Of a stretch of 43,466 nucleotides of DNA, positions 17,651-26,123 are shown one piece after another (within the stretch, counting starts at the first letter, position 1; each line of letters opens with the position of its first letter). The translations under genes were made by a program, and so were the position numbers. Source of the DNA: an uncultured Senegalimassilia sp. Lineage in GTDB: Bacteria; Actinomycetota; Coriobacteriia; Coriobacteriales; Eggerthellaceae. The notes under the pieces were generated by a model. It did not search any database, was not told the DNA's origin, and saw only the letters and a program-made list of their open reading frames with translations. The stretch covers positions 1-43,466 of the forward strand of contig NZ_CABQJR010000022.1 of the NCBI RefSeq assembly GCF_902464545.1, given 5' to 3'.

Positions 17651-17873
17651 AGATGGAACTTCTCTTACGTGCGCTGAGCCTCTCCTTCGTAAAGCAGGGA
17701 TTGTTTTCCCTGTTCAGCTTTATCCTATAGCGGCGTTGGCATCATTTGAGCGAAGCCTATTCTCTTCCCTGCCATGCGTAACGTTATCTGTAATGAGAGC
17801 TCCGCAGCCTTTGGAGCCATAACTTCCCTCTTAAGGCATTGCACATGGCCTATTGATCATGCGTTCTAAAACA

Positions 17874-17907
17874 AATCGGGGGAAGGCCCGTATGCCTTCC
17901 CCCGATT
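17874..17907 (-). terminator. Intrinsic terminator of the NlpC/P60 gene
   Basis: A perfect 14-bp stem (AATCGGGGGAAGGC / GCCTTCCCCCGATT) with a 6-nt loop, followed on the minus strand by TGTTTTAG, 39 bp past the stop. Confidence 0.9.
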
Positions 17908-17946
17908 ACATGCTAATCAGGCTATGTCTTCTAGAGTCTATGCCTT

Positions 17947-19155
17947 CTAGAACTGCAACGCGTTCGTGAAGTTCGACCACGAAAGCGAGTCGGTATTGCG
18001 GACGCATGCGCCGAACGTGGGAGCATGCACATAGGGAGTTCCGCCGTAGCCGCCGGCGATTCCCACGTGGCCGTAACGCCACAAAACATCACCCGGACGC
18101 GCCTCGCTGACGGATACCACTCGAGTAGCACGAGCCATCTGAGCCTCGCTTTGATGCGGCAGTTCAATGCCAAGCTGACGATATGCCCACGTGACCAAAC
18201 CGGAGCAATCGAACGAATCCGGTCCCTCAGCGCCCCACACGTACGGGCAGCCGATACGCGAGCAGGCGTAAGAATACGCAGCGCTGTTGTCGCCAGCGGA
18301 ACCGCCGCCGCCAGGATAGACGATGGTGCTGCCACCGCTGCTGCTTCCGCCGCCGCCCTGGTTGCCGCCATCATTGCCGCCGCCGTTGCCGCCACCCTGA
18401 TTGCCGCCATCGTTGCTTCCACCACCCTGGTAGCCGCCGTCGTTTCCGCCACCGTTGCCGCCGGCAGCTGCAGCTGCAGCCTCGGCCTCGGCCTGTGCCT
18501 GGGCGGCCGCTGCAGCAGCGGCCGCAGCCTGCTCCTGCTCAAGCAGGGCACGCGCCTCTTCGTCGAGGGAGTTCATGAGCTCGGTGGCATTTTGCACCTT
18601 GACCTGAACCTCGTCGTGGATCTGCTTGCATTCTGCGGCCTTCTGGGCAGCGATCTGTTCCTGACGGGCGAACTCGTCTTTGGCTGCCTGAAGCTGCTCA
18701 CGAGCGGCCTTGGTCTGATCGACCAGATCGGCGTCGTTAGCGTTGATCTGATTCAGCAGCTCCCAATTCTGGGTAAACTCGGCGAAAGAGGAGGCACCGA
18801 GCAGAAAGTCGATGAACGTGGTGGAGCCGGAACGGTACATGCTGCGGGCGCGCGTGCTCAGACGATCTTGCAGACCTTCGATTTCCTCGGTGGTCTCGTC
18901 GATCTTTACCTGCTGCTCCTCCATGGAGCGTTGGGCGCTTTCCTGCTCGTCGAGAGCTGCATAGTAGTTTTCGCCGGCGGTTTCCAGGTCGGCCTGCAAG
19001 CCGACCAGCTGGTTGCGAACGGCATCCGCCTCGGCCTGCTTTTCAGCGGCCGTTTCAGCAAACGCGAACTCGGGGATGATAAGCGACGTGGCGCCAAGCG
19101 CTGCTGCGCCGCCGATGAATGCTCGCCTGCTGAGATCGATAATAGATTGGCTCAT
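17947..19155 (-). CDS. Tat-exported coiled-coil NlpC/P60 peptidoglycan hydrolase
   Basis: This 402-residue protein begins with a twin-arginine signal (DLSRRAFIGGAAALGATS, cleavage near AFAET). Next come about 190 residues of coiled coil (residues 40-225) like the inhibitory segments of RipA/PcsB-type hydrolases, then a Gly/Asn/Asp-rich repeat linker. The C-terminal NlpC/P60 domain has catalytic Cys near residue 314 (FDCSGLVTWAY) and His in YGHVGI, and would cut D-Glu-diamino-acid bonds in stem peptides during cell separation or growth. The start was placed at 19155, with AGGAGG 7 nt upstream; upstream codons have no ribosome site. The Tat signal fits the tatA gene at 37.6 kb. Confidence 0.9.
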   Translation of the reverse strand: MSQSIIDLSRRAFIGGAAALGATSLIIPEFAFAETAAEKQAEADAVRNQLVGLQADLETAGENYYAALDEQESAQRSMEEQQVKIDETTEEIEGLQDRLSTRARSMYRSGSTTFIDFLLGASSFAEFTQNWELLNQINANDADLVDQTKAAREQLQAAKDEFARQEQIAAQKAAECKQIHDEVQVKVQNATELMNSLDEEARALLEQEQAAAAAAAAAQAQAEAEAAAAAAGGNGGGNDGGYQGGGSNDGGNQGGGNGGGNDGGNQGGGGSSSGGSTIVYPGGGGSAGDNSAAYSYACSRIGCPYVWGAEGPDSFDCSGLVTWAYRQLGIELPHQSEAQMARATRVVSVSEARPGDVLWRYGHVGIAGGYGGTPYVHAPTFGACVRNTDSLSWSNFTNALQF

Positions 19156-19310
19156 CCAAGAACCTCCTAGATTGAGCTTAAGTACTGTGATTACGGGCAA
19201 TAGCATCGCATATGATAGCACGGAGAACGGTTGCAGGAAAAATGCTTGTGTGCTTGCGTTCATAAAACCAGTTCATGCGTATGCTTTTACGCAAACCTTC
19301 CCAAACGTCA

Positions 19311-19344
19311 AACGGGGAAGGAAACCCAAGGTCCCTTCCCCGTT
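19311..19344 (-). terminator. Terminator of the PutP-like gene
   Basis: An 11-bp stem (AACGGGGAAGG / CCTTCCCCGTT) lies 28 bp after the stop; the minus strand continues TTGACGTTTGG, a weak T run. Confidence 0.65.
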
Positions 19345-19371
19345 GAAACACCTATATATGTATCGCAGTTG

Positions 19372-20961
19372 CTATGCGGCCGCAGGATTCACATCCTCAT
19401 CCATGCGAGCCTCGGTGTAGTGATCGAACTCATCATAGATCTCCTGCGAGGGCTCTGCCGTGAGCTTCGACACCACGAAGATGCACACGAGCGAGATGAT
19501 GAAGGCAGGCAGAAGCTCGTAGATGCCGAACACGCCGCCGAGCGGCTTGATGAGGTTGTGCCAAACCACTACCGTGATAGCTCCGCCGAGCATGCCCGCA
19601 AGGGCGCCGGGCAGGTTCGTGCGACGCCAATACAGGCTGCACAGCACGAGCGGGCCGAACGAGGCGCCAAGGCCGGCCCACGCATAGGAGACGACGCGGA
19701 AGATGACGGAATTCTCGTCGAGGGCGATGACGATGCCGATGATCATGACCACTGCCAGCGTGATGCGGGAAACGATCATGACCTGACGATCGGTGGCATC
19801 GCGCTTGATGATGCCTCGGAAGATGTTCTCGGCAACCGAGGAACCGGTGATGAGCAAATACGACGAAGCAGAGGACATGGACGCCGCCAGGATGCCGGAC
19901 ACCACCACGCCGCACATGAAGGCGGGCAGAATCATCTGGGCGATGACGATGAAGATGTTCTCAGCAGCCGCATTGGTGCCGAAATAGGTGGGCAGCATGG
20001 CGCGGCCAATGAAGCCGATGCACAGGGCGCACACCATGGAGATGACGACCCACACCACGGCGATGATGCGCGACTGGCGAACCTCTTCAGCCGAGCGGAT
20101 GCCCAGGAAGCGAACGAGCACCTGCGGCATGCCGAAGTAGCCAAGGCCCCAAGCCAAGGTGGAGATGATGGTGAGGATGCCGTATTCGGTAGGTTCGCCG
20201 AACAGCGGCTGATCGTCCTGGACCGCCTGCAGGCCGGTATCCGCGTCGATGATGGGCGTAGTGAGCTGCCCGCCGTTCAAGAAGCCGGGGATGTTCTGCA
20301 GGAAAGCCACCGTCACATCGACACCGCCAACGGAGGCGATGGAGCCGATGAGCACCACGGCCAGGGCGAAGAACATCAAGCAGCCCTGGATGAAATCGGT
20401 TGCCACAACCGAAAGATAGCCGCCCACCAGCGTGTATGCGAACACCACCACGGCGCCGAAGATCATCATGGCCGCATAGTCGATGCCGAACAGCGTGTGG
20501 AACAGCTTGCCGCAGGTGACGAAGCAGCTGCCCGTATATACGCAGAAGAACAGCAAGATGATGGCCGCCGCCACCGTGGACAGGATGTTCTTCTTGTCAT
20601 GGAAGCGGTTGGAGAAGAACGCCGGGATGGTGATGGCGTGCACGCGCTCGGAGTACTGGCGCAGGCGCTTGGCCACGAACAGCCAGTTCAAATACGTGCC
20701 GATTGCAAGGCCGATACAGGTCCACATGGCCTCGGAGGCGCCGAAGAAGTAAGCAAGACCGGGGATGCCCATGAGCAGATAGCCCGACATGTCGGACGCT
20801 TCGGCGGACAGCGCCGTGAACCACGGCCCCACCTTGCGACCGCCGATGAAGTACTCGTCGGTAGAGGAATTCGAGCGCTTGGCGTAGGAGAAGCCCACCG
20901 CCAGCACCACGACGAAGTAGATAACCATGGCCAAAACGACCAGCAAATCATTCGTTTCCAT
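19372..20961 (-). CDS. putP: Sodium:solute symporter, PutP (proline) type
   Basis: A 529-residue membrane protein of the SSF family with about 13 predicted membrane segments. Family landmarks are EYFIGGRKVGPWFTALSAEASDMSGYL near residues 37-63 (Ser residues of the Na+/proline site), GGYLSVVATDFIQG and GLGYFGMPQVLVRFLGIRS. It would take up proline with Na+; other substrates are possible in this family. The C terminus is an acidic cytoplasmic tail. A purine-rich AAGGGGCGGG precedes the start. No regulator lies beside it. Confidence 0.88.
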   Translation of the reverse strand: METNDLLVVLAMVIYFVVVLAVGFSYAKRSNSSTDEYFIGGRKVGPWFTALSAEASDMSGYLLMGIPGLAYFFGASEAMWTCIGLAIGTYLNWLFVAKRLRQYSERVHAITIPAFFSNRFHDKKNILSTVAAAIILLFFCVYTGSCFVTCGKLFHTLFGIDYAAMMIFGAVVVFAYTLVGGYLSVVATDFIQGCLMFFALAVVLIGSIASVGGVDVTVAFLQNIPGFLNGGQLTTPIIDADTGLQAVQDDQPLFGEPTEYGILTIISTLAWGLGYFGMPQVLVRFLGIRSAEEVRQSRIIAVVWVVISMVCALCIGFIGRAMLPTYFGTNAAAENIFIVIAQMILPAFMCGVVVSGILAASMSSASSYLLITGSSVAENIFRGIIKRDATDRQVMIVSRITLAVVMIIGIVIALDENSVIFRVVSYAWAGLGASFGPLVLCSLYWRRTNLPGALAGMLGGAITVVVWHNLIKPLGGVFGIYELLPAFIISLVCIFVVSKLTAEPSQEIYDEFDHYTEARMDEDVNPAAA

Positions 20962-21074
20962 GTTCTGTGCCCGCCCCTTATGCCGTTTTCAAGCCCGTCC
21001 CCCAGGCAAGCCGCACGGCCCTCCAGCCGGCATCGCCGAAATACGGGAAACGGACGCATTTAACGACCGGTCGA

Positions 21075-21125
21075 TTGTTTACGTTGACGCTGGGATTATA
21101 CTTGACTTCGCCTACCTCAGGTAGG
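21075..21125 (+). promoter_or_regulatory. Promoter and palindrome upstream of the aminotransferase
   Basis: TTGTTT (21075-21080) and TATACT (21097-21102) are separated by 16 nt. Just downstream, CCTACC-TCA-GGTAGG (21111-21125) is a perfect 6-bp inverted repeat overlapping or following the transcription start, where a repressor could bind. Promoter and operator are inferred from position. Confidence 0.5.
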
Positions 21126-21172
21126 TGTTTTCGATTGTTCTTACCCCGCAAACGGCGAAAGGATGCACCACG

Positions 21173-22462
21173 ATGCCAGCTTACGCAGAGCTTGCCCATG
21201 AAGCGTTGGAATCAACGCGCGATGCGCTCACCCGCGAATACGAGTCTTTCAAGGCGAAAGGGCTGGCTCTGAACATGGCGCGCGGCAAGCCTTCCCGGGC
21301 ACAGCTTGACCTGAGCATGCCCATGCTCAGGTGCATCACCGATGTCGACGACTGCACCGCCGAAGATGGCACGGACTGCCGAAACTACGGCGTGCTCGAC
21401 GGCATTCCCGAGGCGAAGCGCCTTATGGCCGTTATGCTCGACGACGACGCCGAGCATGTGATGGTGTTCGGCAACTCCAGCCTGAACATCATGTACGACA
21501 CCATGGCTCGTTGCTGGATGTTCGGCACGCTGGGCCATACGCCTTGGTGCAAGCTTGATGAGGTGAAATGGCTGTGTCCCTGCCCGGGTTACGATAGGCA
21601 CTTCGGCGTGACCGAGGCCTTCGGCATCAAGATGATCCCCGTTGCCATGAACGAGGACGGCCCGGATATGGACGAGGTAGAGCGCCTGGTGGCCGAAGAC
21701 GCTTCTATCAAGGGCATCTGGTGCGTGCCGAAGTATTCCAATCCCAGCGGCGCAACCTATTCCGACGAGGTGGTACGCCGCTTGGCAGCCATGTCCTGCG
21801 CAGCCGATGATTTCCGCATCTTCTGGGATAACGCATACGGCATCCATCATCTGAGCGACGACGCATCGCAGCAAGATCAGCTGCTCGATATCCGCCGCGC
21901 CTGCGATGATGCCGGAAATCCCGACCGCTGCTTCAAGTTCGCTTCCACCAGCAAGGTAACCTTCCCCGGTGCGGGCATTTCGGCAATGGCGGCAAGCAGC
22001 GCCAACATCGCGGACATGAAGGCGCATATGAGCCCGCAGATCATCGGCCATGACAAGCTCAATCAGCTGCGTCACGTGAAGTTCCTGCACGATGGGAAGG
22101 GCCTGACGGAGCACATGGCCAAGCACGCCGCCATCCTGCGCCCCAAGTTCGAGCTGGTGGACCGCAAGCTGTCCGAAGGCCTGAGCGAAATCGGCGGCTG
22201 CACCTGGAGCAAGCCGCGCGGCGGGTACTTCGTCTCGTTCAACGCCCCCGCCGGATGCGCGAAGCGGATCGTGGAGCTTGCCAAAAAAGCCGGCGTCACC
22301 ATGACGGGCGCAGGCGCCACCTGGCCGTACAAGCAGGACCCGGCCGACAGCAACATCCGTATCGCCCCCAGCCTGCCGCCCGTTGAGGAATTGGATGCGG
22401 CGCTTGACGTATTCGTTTGCTGCGTGAAGCTGGCGTACGCGGAGAAACTGCTGCAGGATTAA
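21173..22462 (+). CDS. Class I (MocR-like) aspartate aminotransferase family protein
   Basis: This 429-residue PLP enzyme starts MPAYAELAHEALES and shows NMARGKPSRAQLDLS near residues 38-52, a signature of the actinobacterial-type aspartate aminotransferase group. The PLP lysine lies in FASTSKVTFPGAG (about residue 260); NPSGATYSDE and WDNAYGIHHL supply other cofactor contacts. It would transfer amino groups between aspartate and 2-oxoglutarate; exact specificity is not proven. The start ATG at 21173 has GAAAGGA 9 nt upstream; the frame is open further but without a ribosome site. It stands alone. Confidence 0.85.
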   Translation: MPAYAELAHEALESTRDALTREYESFKAKGLALNMARGKPSRAQLDLSMPMLRCITDVDDCTAEDGTDCRNYGVLDGIPEAKRLMAVMLDDDAEHVMVFGNSSLNIMYDTMARCWMFGTLGHTPWCKLDEVKWLCPCPGYDRHFGVTEAFGIKMIPVAMNEDGPDMDEVERLVAEDASIKGIWCVPKYSNPSGATYSDEVVRRLAAMSCAADDFRIFWDNAYGIHHLSDDASQQDQLLDIRRACDDAGNPDRCFKFASTSKVTFPGAGISAMAASSANIADMKAHMSPQIIGHDKLNQLRHVKFLHDGKGLTEHMAKHAAILRPKFELVDRKLSEGLSEIGGCTWSKPRGGYFVSFNAPAGCAKRIVELAKKAGVTMTGAGATWPYKQDPADSNIRIAPSLPPVEELDAALDVFVCCVKLAYAEKLLQD

Positions 22463-22640
22463 GCCGGAAACGCCGATCAGATGCGCCAACTTGTTTAGCC
22501 CGAATCGATACCTGCCGCGAGCGCAAGCGCGCAAAGACGTAGGCAGGCTTCTCTTGCCTATATTGATTCTCCCTTGCAAGCATGCTCGGCATAGAATCGT
22601 GTCTAGGAACTTTTCGCGGCCGATACATTTATAAATAGGT

Positions 22641-22666
22641 AAGGCCCGCTCGATCGAGCGGGCCTT
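22641..22666. terminator. Palindromic terminator between aminotransferase and thiE
   Basis: A perfect 26-bp palindrome (arms AAGGCCCGCTCGA / TCGAGCGGGCCTT) lies 24 bp past the thiE stop. The T run on either side is poor. A second, longer stem (CCTGCC / GGCAGG, about 22511-22547, ending CTTCTCTT) may serve the plus-strand aminotransferase transcript. Confidence 0.65.
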
Positions 22667-22689
22667 CATTGCGTTTGCTTCAGTTTGCG

Positions 22690-23397
22690 TTAGCTAGCTT
22701 GCTTCGCAGCGTTCCATGCTTGCACGAGCTCTTGGGCGGCTGCATGCGGGTCGGGCGCGGCGCATACCGCGGATACCACGAAGAAGCCATCGACGCCGGT
22801 TTGCGCGACGGCGGGGATATCCGCCACTTTCACTCCCCCGCCAACCACGATGGGAACGGGGCTTGCCTGATGGAGCGCCGCCAAGTCTTCGAGGCTTTTC
22901 GTGATAATGGTACCGTCCGCCGCCAAACCGCAGTCGGTTTTCGTGGGCGTCTCATGCAGCGGGCCGACGCCCAGATAATCGACCAGCGACATATCGGCGG
23001 TTTTCACGTACTCGAGCATCTCGTCCGCGCGAGCGGAAAGGCCGACCACCGCATCAGGGCCGAGCAGGGCACGGCACGCCTCGACGGGGATATCGGTCTG
23101 GCCAACGTGCACGCCATCGACCTTGACGCCCTGCTGACGAGCGGCATATACCGCATCCAGGCGGTCATCGATGAGCAGCGCCACTCGGTCTTGCGCACCG
23201 GCCTGCCGTATGACCTCGGATGCCTGGGCCGTGCAGGAGATGAGCTCGCGAGTCGAGCACTCCTTCGAGCGGATTTGCACGCAGGTGAACCCTGCCGCGA
23301 TGGCCTGGGCCACCACATCGGCAACGGGTCGGCCCAAGGTGTTTTCCGGGCCCAGGACCAGATATGCGGAAATATCCAGATTATCTCGCATGCTCAT
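22690..23397 (-). CDS. thiE: Thiamine-phosphate synthase
   Basis: A 235-residue TIM-barrel enzyme that joins HMP pyrophosphate to thiazole phosphate to give thiamine phosphate. Landmarks are GFTCVQIRSKECSTREL, VALLIDDRLDAVYA, VDGVHVGQTDIPV, VGLSARADEM, YLGVGPLHETPTKTD and IVVGGGVKVADIP. The start at 23397 (MSMRDN) has AAAGGGAG inside the end of the preceding gene, giving coupling across a 1-bp gap. Last gene of the TPP-controlled operon. Confidence 0.95.
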   Translation of the reverse strand: MSMRDNLDISAYLVLGPENTLGRPVADVVAQAIAAGFTCVQIRSKECSTRELISCTAQASEVIRQAGAQDRVALLIDDRLDAVYAARQQGVKVDGVHVGQTDIPVEACRALLGPDAVVGLSARADEMLEYVKTADMSLVDYLGVGPLHETPTKTDCGLAADGTIITKSLEDLAALHQASPVPIVVGGGVKVADIPAVAQTGVDGFFVVSAVCAAPDPHAAAQELVQAWNAAKQAS

Positions 23398-23398
23398 G

Positions 23399-23731
23399 CT
23401 ATTCTCCCTTTTCGGCATCTCCGTCGGCAACGTTGCTTTCAAGAATTGCGTCAACGCTTCGAACCTTCTGCTCCATCATGTTCTCGAACCCAGGACGCAC
23501 GTCGGCCTTCAGAATAACCTCAGTGCGGATGCCCTTCCGAGCCAAGACGAACGTGGCGTTGCGAACCACGGCCATAACCTCGTCCCATTCGCCTTCGATC
23601 TCGGTGAACATCGAATAGGTCTTGTTGGGCAGACCCGATTCACGGATGACGCGAACTACCTCGGCCACCTCGGGTGCAAGCTCATCGCCCACGCCGAACG
23701 GGGCGATGGCCACGGCAACCAGCGTGTTCAC
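23399..23731 (-). CDS. MTH1187 / YkoF-type thiamine-binding protein
   Basis: A 110-residue protein of the small thiamine-binding family (PF01910 type): VNTLVAVAIAPFGVG, then EVAEVVRVIRESGLPNKTYSMFTEIEGEWDEVMAVV and a C-terminal helix. It probably binds thiamine or a precursor as a ferredoxin-like dimer. The start is GTG at 23731, with AGGAGG 9 nt upstream; a longer frame exists but does not fit the family length. It lies 4 bp after thiM and 1 bp before thiE, all under one riboswitch. Confidence 0.85.
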   Translation of the reverse strand: MNTLVAVAIAPFGVGDELAPEVAEVVRVIRESGLPNKTYSMFTEIEGEWDEVMAVVRNATFVLARKGIRTEVILKADVRPGFENMMEQKVRSVDAILESNVADGDAEKGE

Positions 23732-23735
23732 GATG

Positions 23736-24575
23736 CTATGCCTCCTGGATCTCGATGGAGTTGCCGGCAACCGCCTCGGGGGTTGCACGGAACAGCTCGT
23801 CGATGAAGGCCACCTTGAAGCTTGCCGGAGCATCGGCGGCGGCTGCAGCCGTGACACCCGCCAGATTGTAGTGGTTCACCGCGGCAACAGCAGCCGTGAA
23901 CGGATCGGTTTGCGTAGCATATACGGCAAGCACGCCGCCCTGCGAACAGCCAAAGCCGGTGACCTTGCCCATAAGCGCGCTGCCGCCATGGCTGATGACG
24001 ACCGAATGCCCGTCGGTGACCAGGTCGGACTCGCCGGAGATGACGACGGCGCCTTCCGTATAGCGAGCCAGCGCGATAGCAGCCGCGCGTGCAGCCTCCA
24101 CCGTATCGGCGGTGTCGACGCCGCGGGCGCGCGAAAGGTCGTCGGCCGTGCCCTCGAGACCCCACAGGCCGGCGAGCGCGATGATCTCGGAAGCGTTGCC
24201 GCGCACGATGGCGGGCTTATACTGCTTGAGCTCGGACAGCAGCTTGGTGCGCAGGCTGCCGATGCCGATTCCCACCGGATCGAGCACCCACGGCTTGCCG
24301 GCGGCCTGAGCCGCGGCCGCCGTGCGCGGGATGGTTTCCTCGTAAATAGGGAACAACGTGCCCATGTTCAGGTACACGGCGCCGCCTGCGGCAACCAGGG
24401 TTTCACCCTCATCGGGCAGATAAACCATGGCAGCCGATCCACCGACGGCAAGCTGGGCGTTGGCCACGAAATCGATAGTGACGGTATTGGTGATGGACCC
24501 GGCCAGAGGATTGTTGGCGCGCACGTTGGCGGCGGCCTTCGCGATGGATGCCTCGAGCTGATTTTGTTCGATCAT
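23736..24575 (-). CDS. thiM: Hydroxyethylthiazole kinase
   Basis: A 279-residue ribokinase-fold enzyme that phosphorylates hydroxyethylthiazole for thiamine salvage. Seen are ITNTVTIDFVANAQLAVG (residues about 28-45), WVLDPVGIG, GNASEIIALAG and the catalytic-loop motif VTGFGCSQGG. The start ATG at 24575 has AAAGGAG upstream. It is the first gene after the TPP riboswitch. No thiD or thiC is visible nearby, so the HMP supply must come from elsewhere. Confidence 0.96.
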   Translation of the reverse strand: MIEQNQLEASIAKAAANVRANNPLAGSITNTVTIDFVANAQLAVGGSAAMVYLPDEGETLVAAGGAVYLNMGTLFPIYEETIPRTAAAAQAAGKPWVLDPVGIGIGSLRTKLLSELKQYKPAIVRGNASEIIALAGLWGLEGTADDLSRARGVDTADTVEAARAAAIALARYTEGAVVISGESDLVTDGHSVVISHGGSALMGKVTGFGCSQGGVLAVYATQTDPFTAAVAAVNHYNLAGVTAAAAADAPASFKVAFIDELFRATPEAVAGNSIEIQEA

Positions 24576-24592
24576 ATTCTCTCCTTTGCAAC

Positions 24593-24630
24593 GAAAAACG
24601 AGGACGCTACCGTAGAAGATGGCGCCCTCG
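24593..24630 (-). terminator. thiM: Riboswitch expression-platform terminator
   Basis: On the minus strand CGAGGGCGC pairs with GCGTCCTCG (9 bp, one G-U), followed by TTTTTCGT. It lies between the TPP aptamer and thiM, so TPP binding probably ends transcription early. An antiterminator pairing was not worked out. Confidence 0.8.
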
Positions 24631-24643
24631 TCCGTGCACGAGA

Positions 24644-24735
24644 GATGCTCCCTACGCCAGCGTTACCTGGACAGGTTCAAAGGGTTAGGCTTGCGCCCTC
24701 TCAGCGCCGACGTTGCCGCCGGGCACCCCTGCATC
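24644..24735 (-). promoter_or_regulatory. TPP (THI-box) riboswitch aptamer
   Basis: The aptamer has GATGCAGGGGTGCC at its 5' end, CTGAGAGG (24699-24704 region), ACCCTTTGAACCTG (24672-24680 region), CAGGTAACGCTGGCGTAGGGA and a closing GCATC that pairs with GATGC. These are the conserved elements that bind thiamine pyrophosphate. A TAATAT -10 box lies at 24751-24756 on the minus strand, giving a start a few bases upstream of the aptamer; no good -35 was found. Confidence 0.96.
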
Positions 24736-24902
24736 GAATCTGTTGGGCATATATTACACCGGCGCGCAAACCGCTCGCCTGTTAAACCGCCGAACGGACA
24801 AAGGAATCGCACGAGCCAAGCGACCGGCTTTACCGCGCACGCCCTTTGCACGCTAAACAGCCGAACGGATGCGGAAAACCGAAAACAGCGGAACCTTTCG
24901 CC

Positions 24903-26123
24903 TTACCGTGCGCGGCGGGGCTTGCGGGACAGACGCAACGCCGCGATTTCGGCAGCCACCGCGCAAGCGGTGAAAGCAGCGGAGACGAACGGCATCGCCA
25001 GAAGCGGCATGCAGGTGATGAACACGCCCGCGGCGAACGACCCGAGCGCGCTGCCGAGCTGCAGCGAGGAGTTCGACAAGCTGACGGCGAACGCCGCCTC
25101 ATCCCCGGCGTTGAGCATGATGAACGAATTCTGCGCCGGCAGGAATCCCCAAGATATGCCCGTCCACATACACGCCGCCGCCAGCGCCGCAAGCCACGAT
25201 CCCGTGCCAAGACCCAGCCCCACCAGCGTTACCGCTTGAAGCGCAACGCAGCCGATGACCGCCGAAGCCGAGCCGAAGCGATCGGCTGCCCAGCCGCTTG
25301 CCTTCGAGCCGATCATGCTCATAAGCCCGAAGGCGAACAGGGAGCCGCTCACCCACTCCGGCTGGGGAAGCACGCTTTCCATGAACGGCGTGATGTAGGT
25401 GTTCATGGAGGCGTACCCCACGAACATGAGCATAGTGCAGATCAGGGGCAACACCACGCAAGGATTGCGGAACACGCGCAGCGCATCGGCGCTGTGACGG
25501 CCCTGCGCCGCCGGCGAGCTTGGCGCTTCAGGCACGCGCACGATAAGCGCTATGACCGCGAACGCGACGCATGCCGCAACGACGAGCACCCAATACGCCT
25601 GCTGCCAGGTGATGACGTTGCGCAGCATACGCGCGGCGGGAAGCGCGAAGACGAACGAAGCGCTGAAACCCAGCGCCACATTCGACATGGCCGAGGCGGC
25701 GCGCGAAGGGCCGGCGATGCGGCTTGCCGCGATGTAGGCGGTTGCCGCGAAGGTTCCGTTGCCCACGCCCATGACGGCACGGCCCGTCAAAATGACGGGA
25801 TAGATGGGGGTGGCGGCGCAAATGGCCATGCCCACCGCCATAAGCGCGAGGCTGACAAGCAGCAATGCCTTCGGGCCGCGCGAGGTGAGCGCCATGACCA
25901 GAAGCGGCGTGCCGATGGCGTTGCACACGCCGTAGACGCCCATCATGAGGCTAACTTGGGAAAGATCGATACCGGCGATTTGCGCGACCTGATCGGGCAC
26001 GCCCAAGATGTACTGGTATGCGCATCCGAACACGAAGCAGCTGAGCGCCAATACCAAGATCATGAGGTTGCCACGAGCGCGACTGGGCGCCTCCACCGCG
26101 GACGCTGTCTCGGAACCGCTCAT
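24903..26123 (-). CDS. MFS transporter (DHA1-like)
   Basis: A 406-residue protein with about 12 hydrophobic segments and the MFS loop motif between segments 2 and 3 (LVMALTSRGPKALLLVSL) plus GRAVMGVGNGTFAATAYIAA in segment 4. It resembles drug or metabolite efflux permeases; the substrate is unknown. Its ATG overlaps the stop of the U32 gene (ATGA), so it is the second gene of that operon. Confidence 0.85.
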   Translation of the reverse strand: MSGSETASAVEAPSRARGNLMILVLALSCFVFGCAYQYILGVPDQVAQIAGIDLSQVSLMMGVYGVCNAIGTPLLVMALTSRGPKALLLVSLALMAVGMAICAATPIYPVILTGRAVMGVGNGTFAATAYIAASRIAGPSRAASAMSNVALGFSASFVFALPAARMLRNVITWQQAYWVLVVAACVAFAVIALIVRVPEAPSSPAAQGRHSADALRVFRNPCVVLPLICTMLMFVGYASMNTYITPFMESVLPQPEWVSGSLFAFGLMSMIGSKASGWAADRFGSASAVIGCVALQAVTLVGLGLGTGSWLAALAAACMWTGISWGFLPAQNSFIMLNAGDEAAFAVSLSNSSLQLGSALGSFAAGVFITCMPLLAMPFVSAAFTACAVAAEIAALRLSRKPRRAR

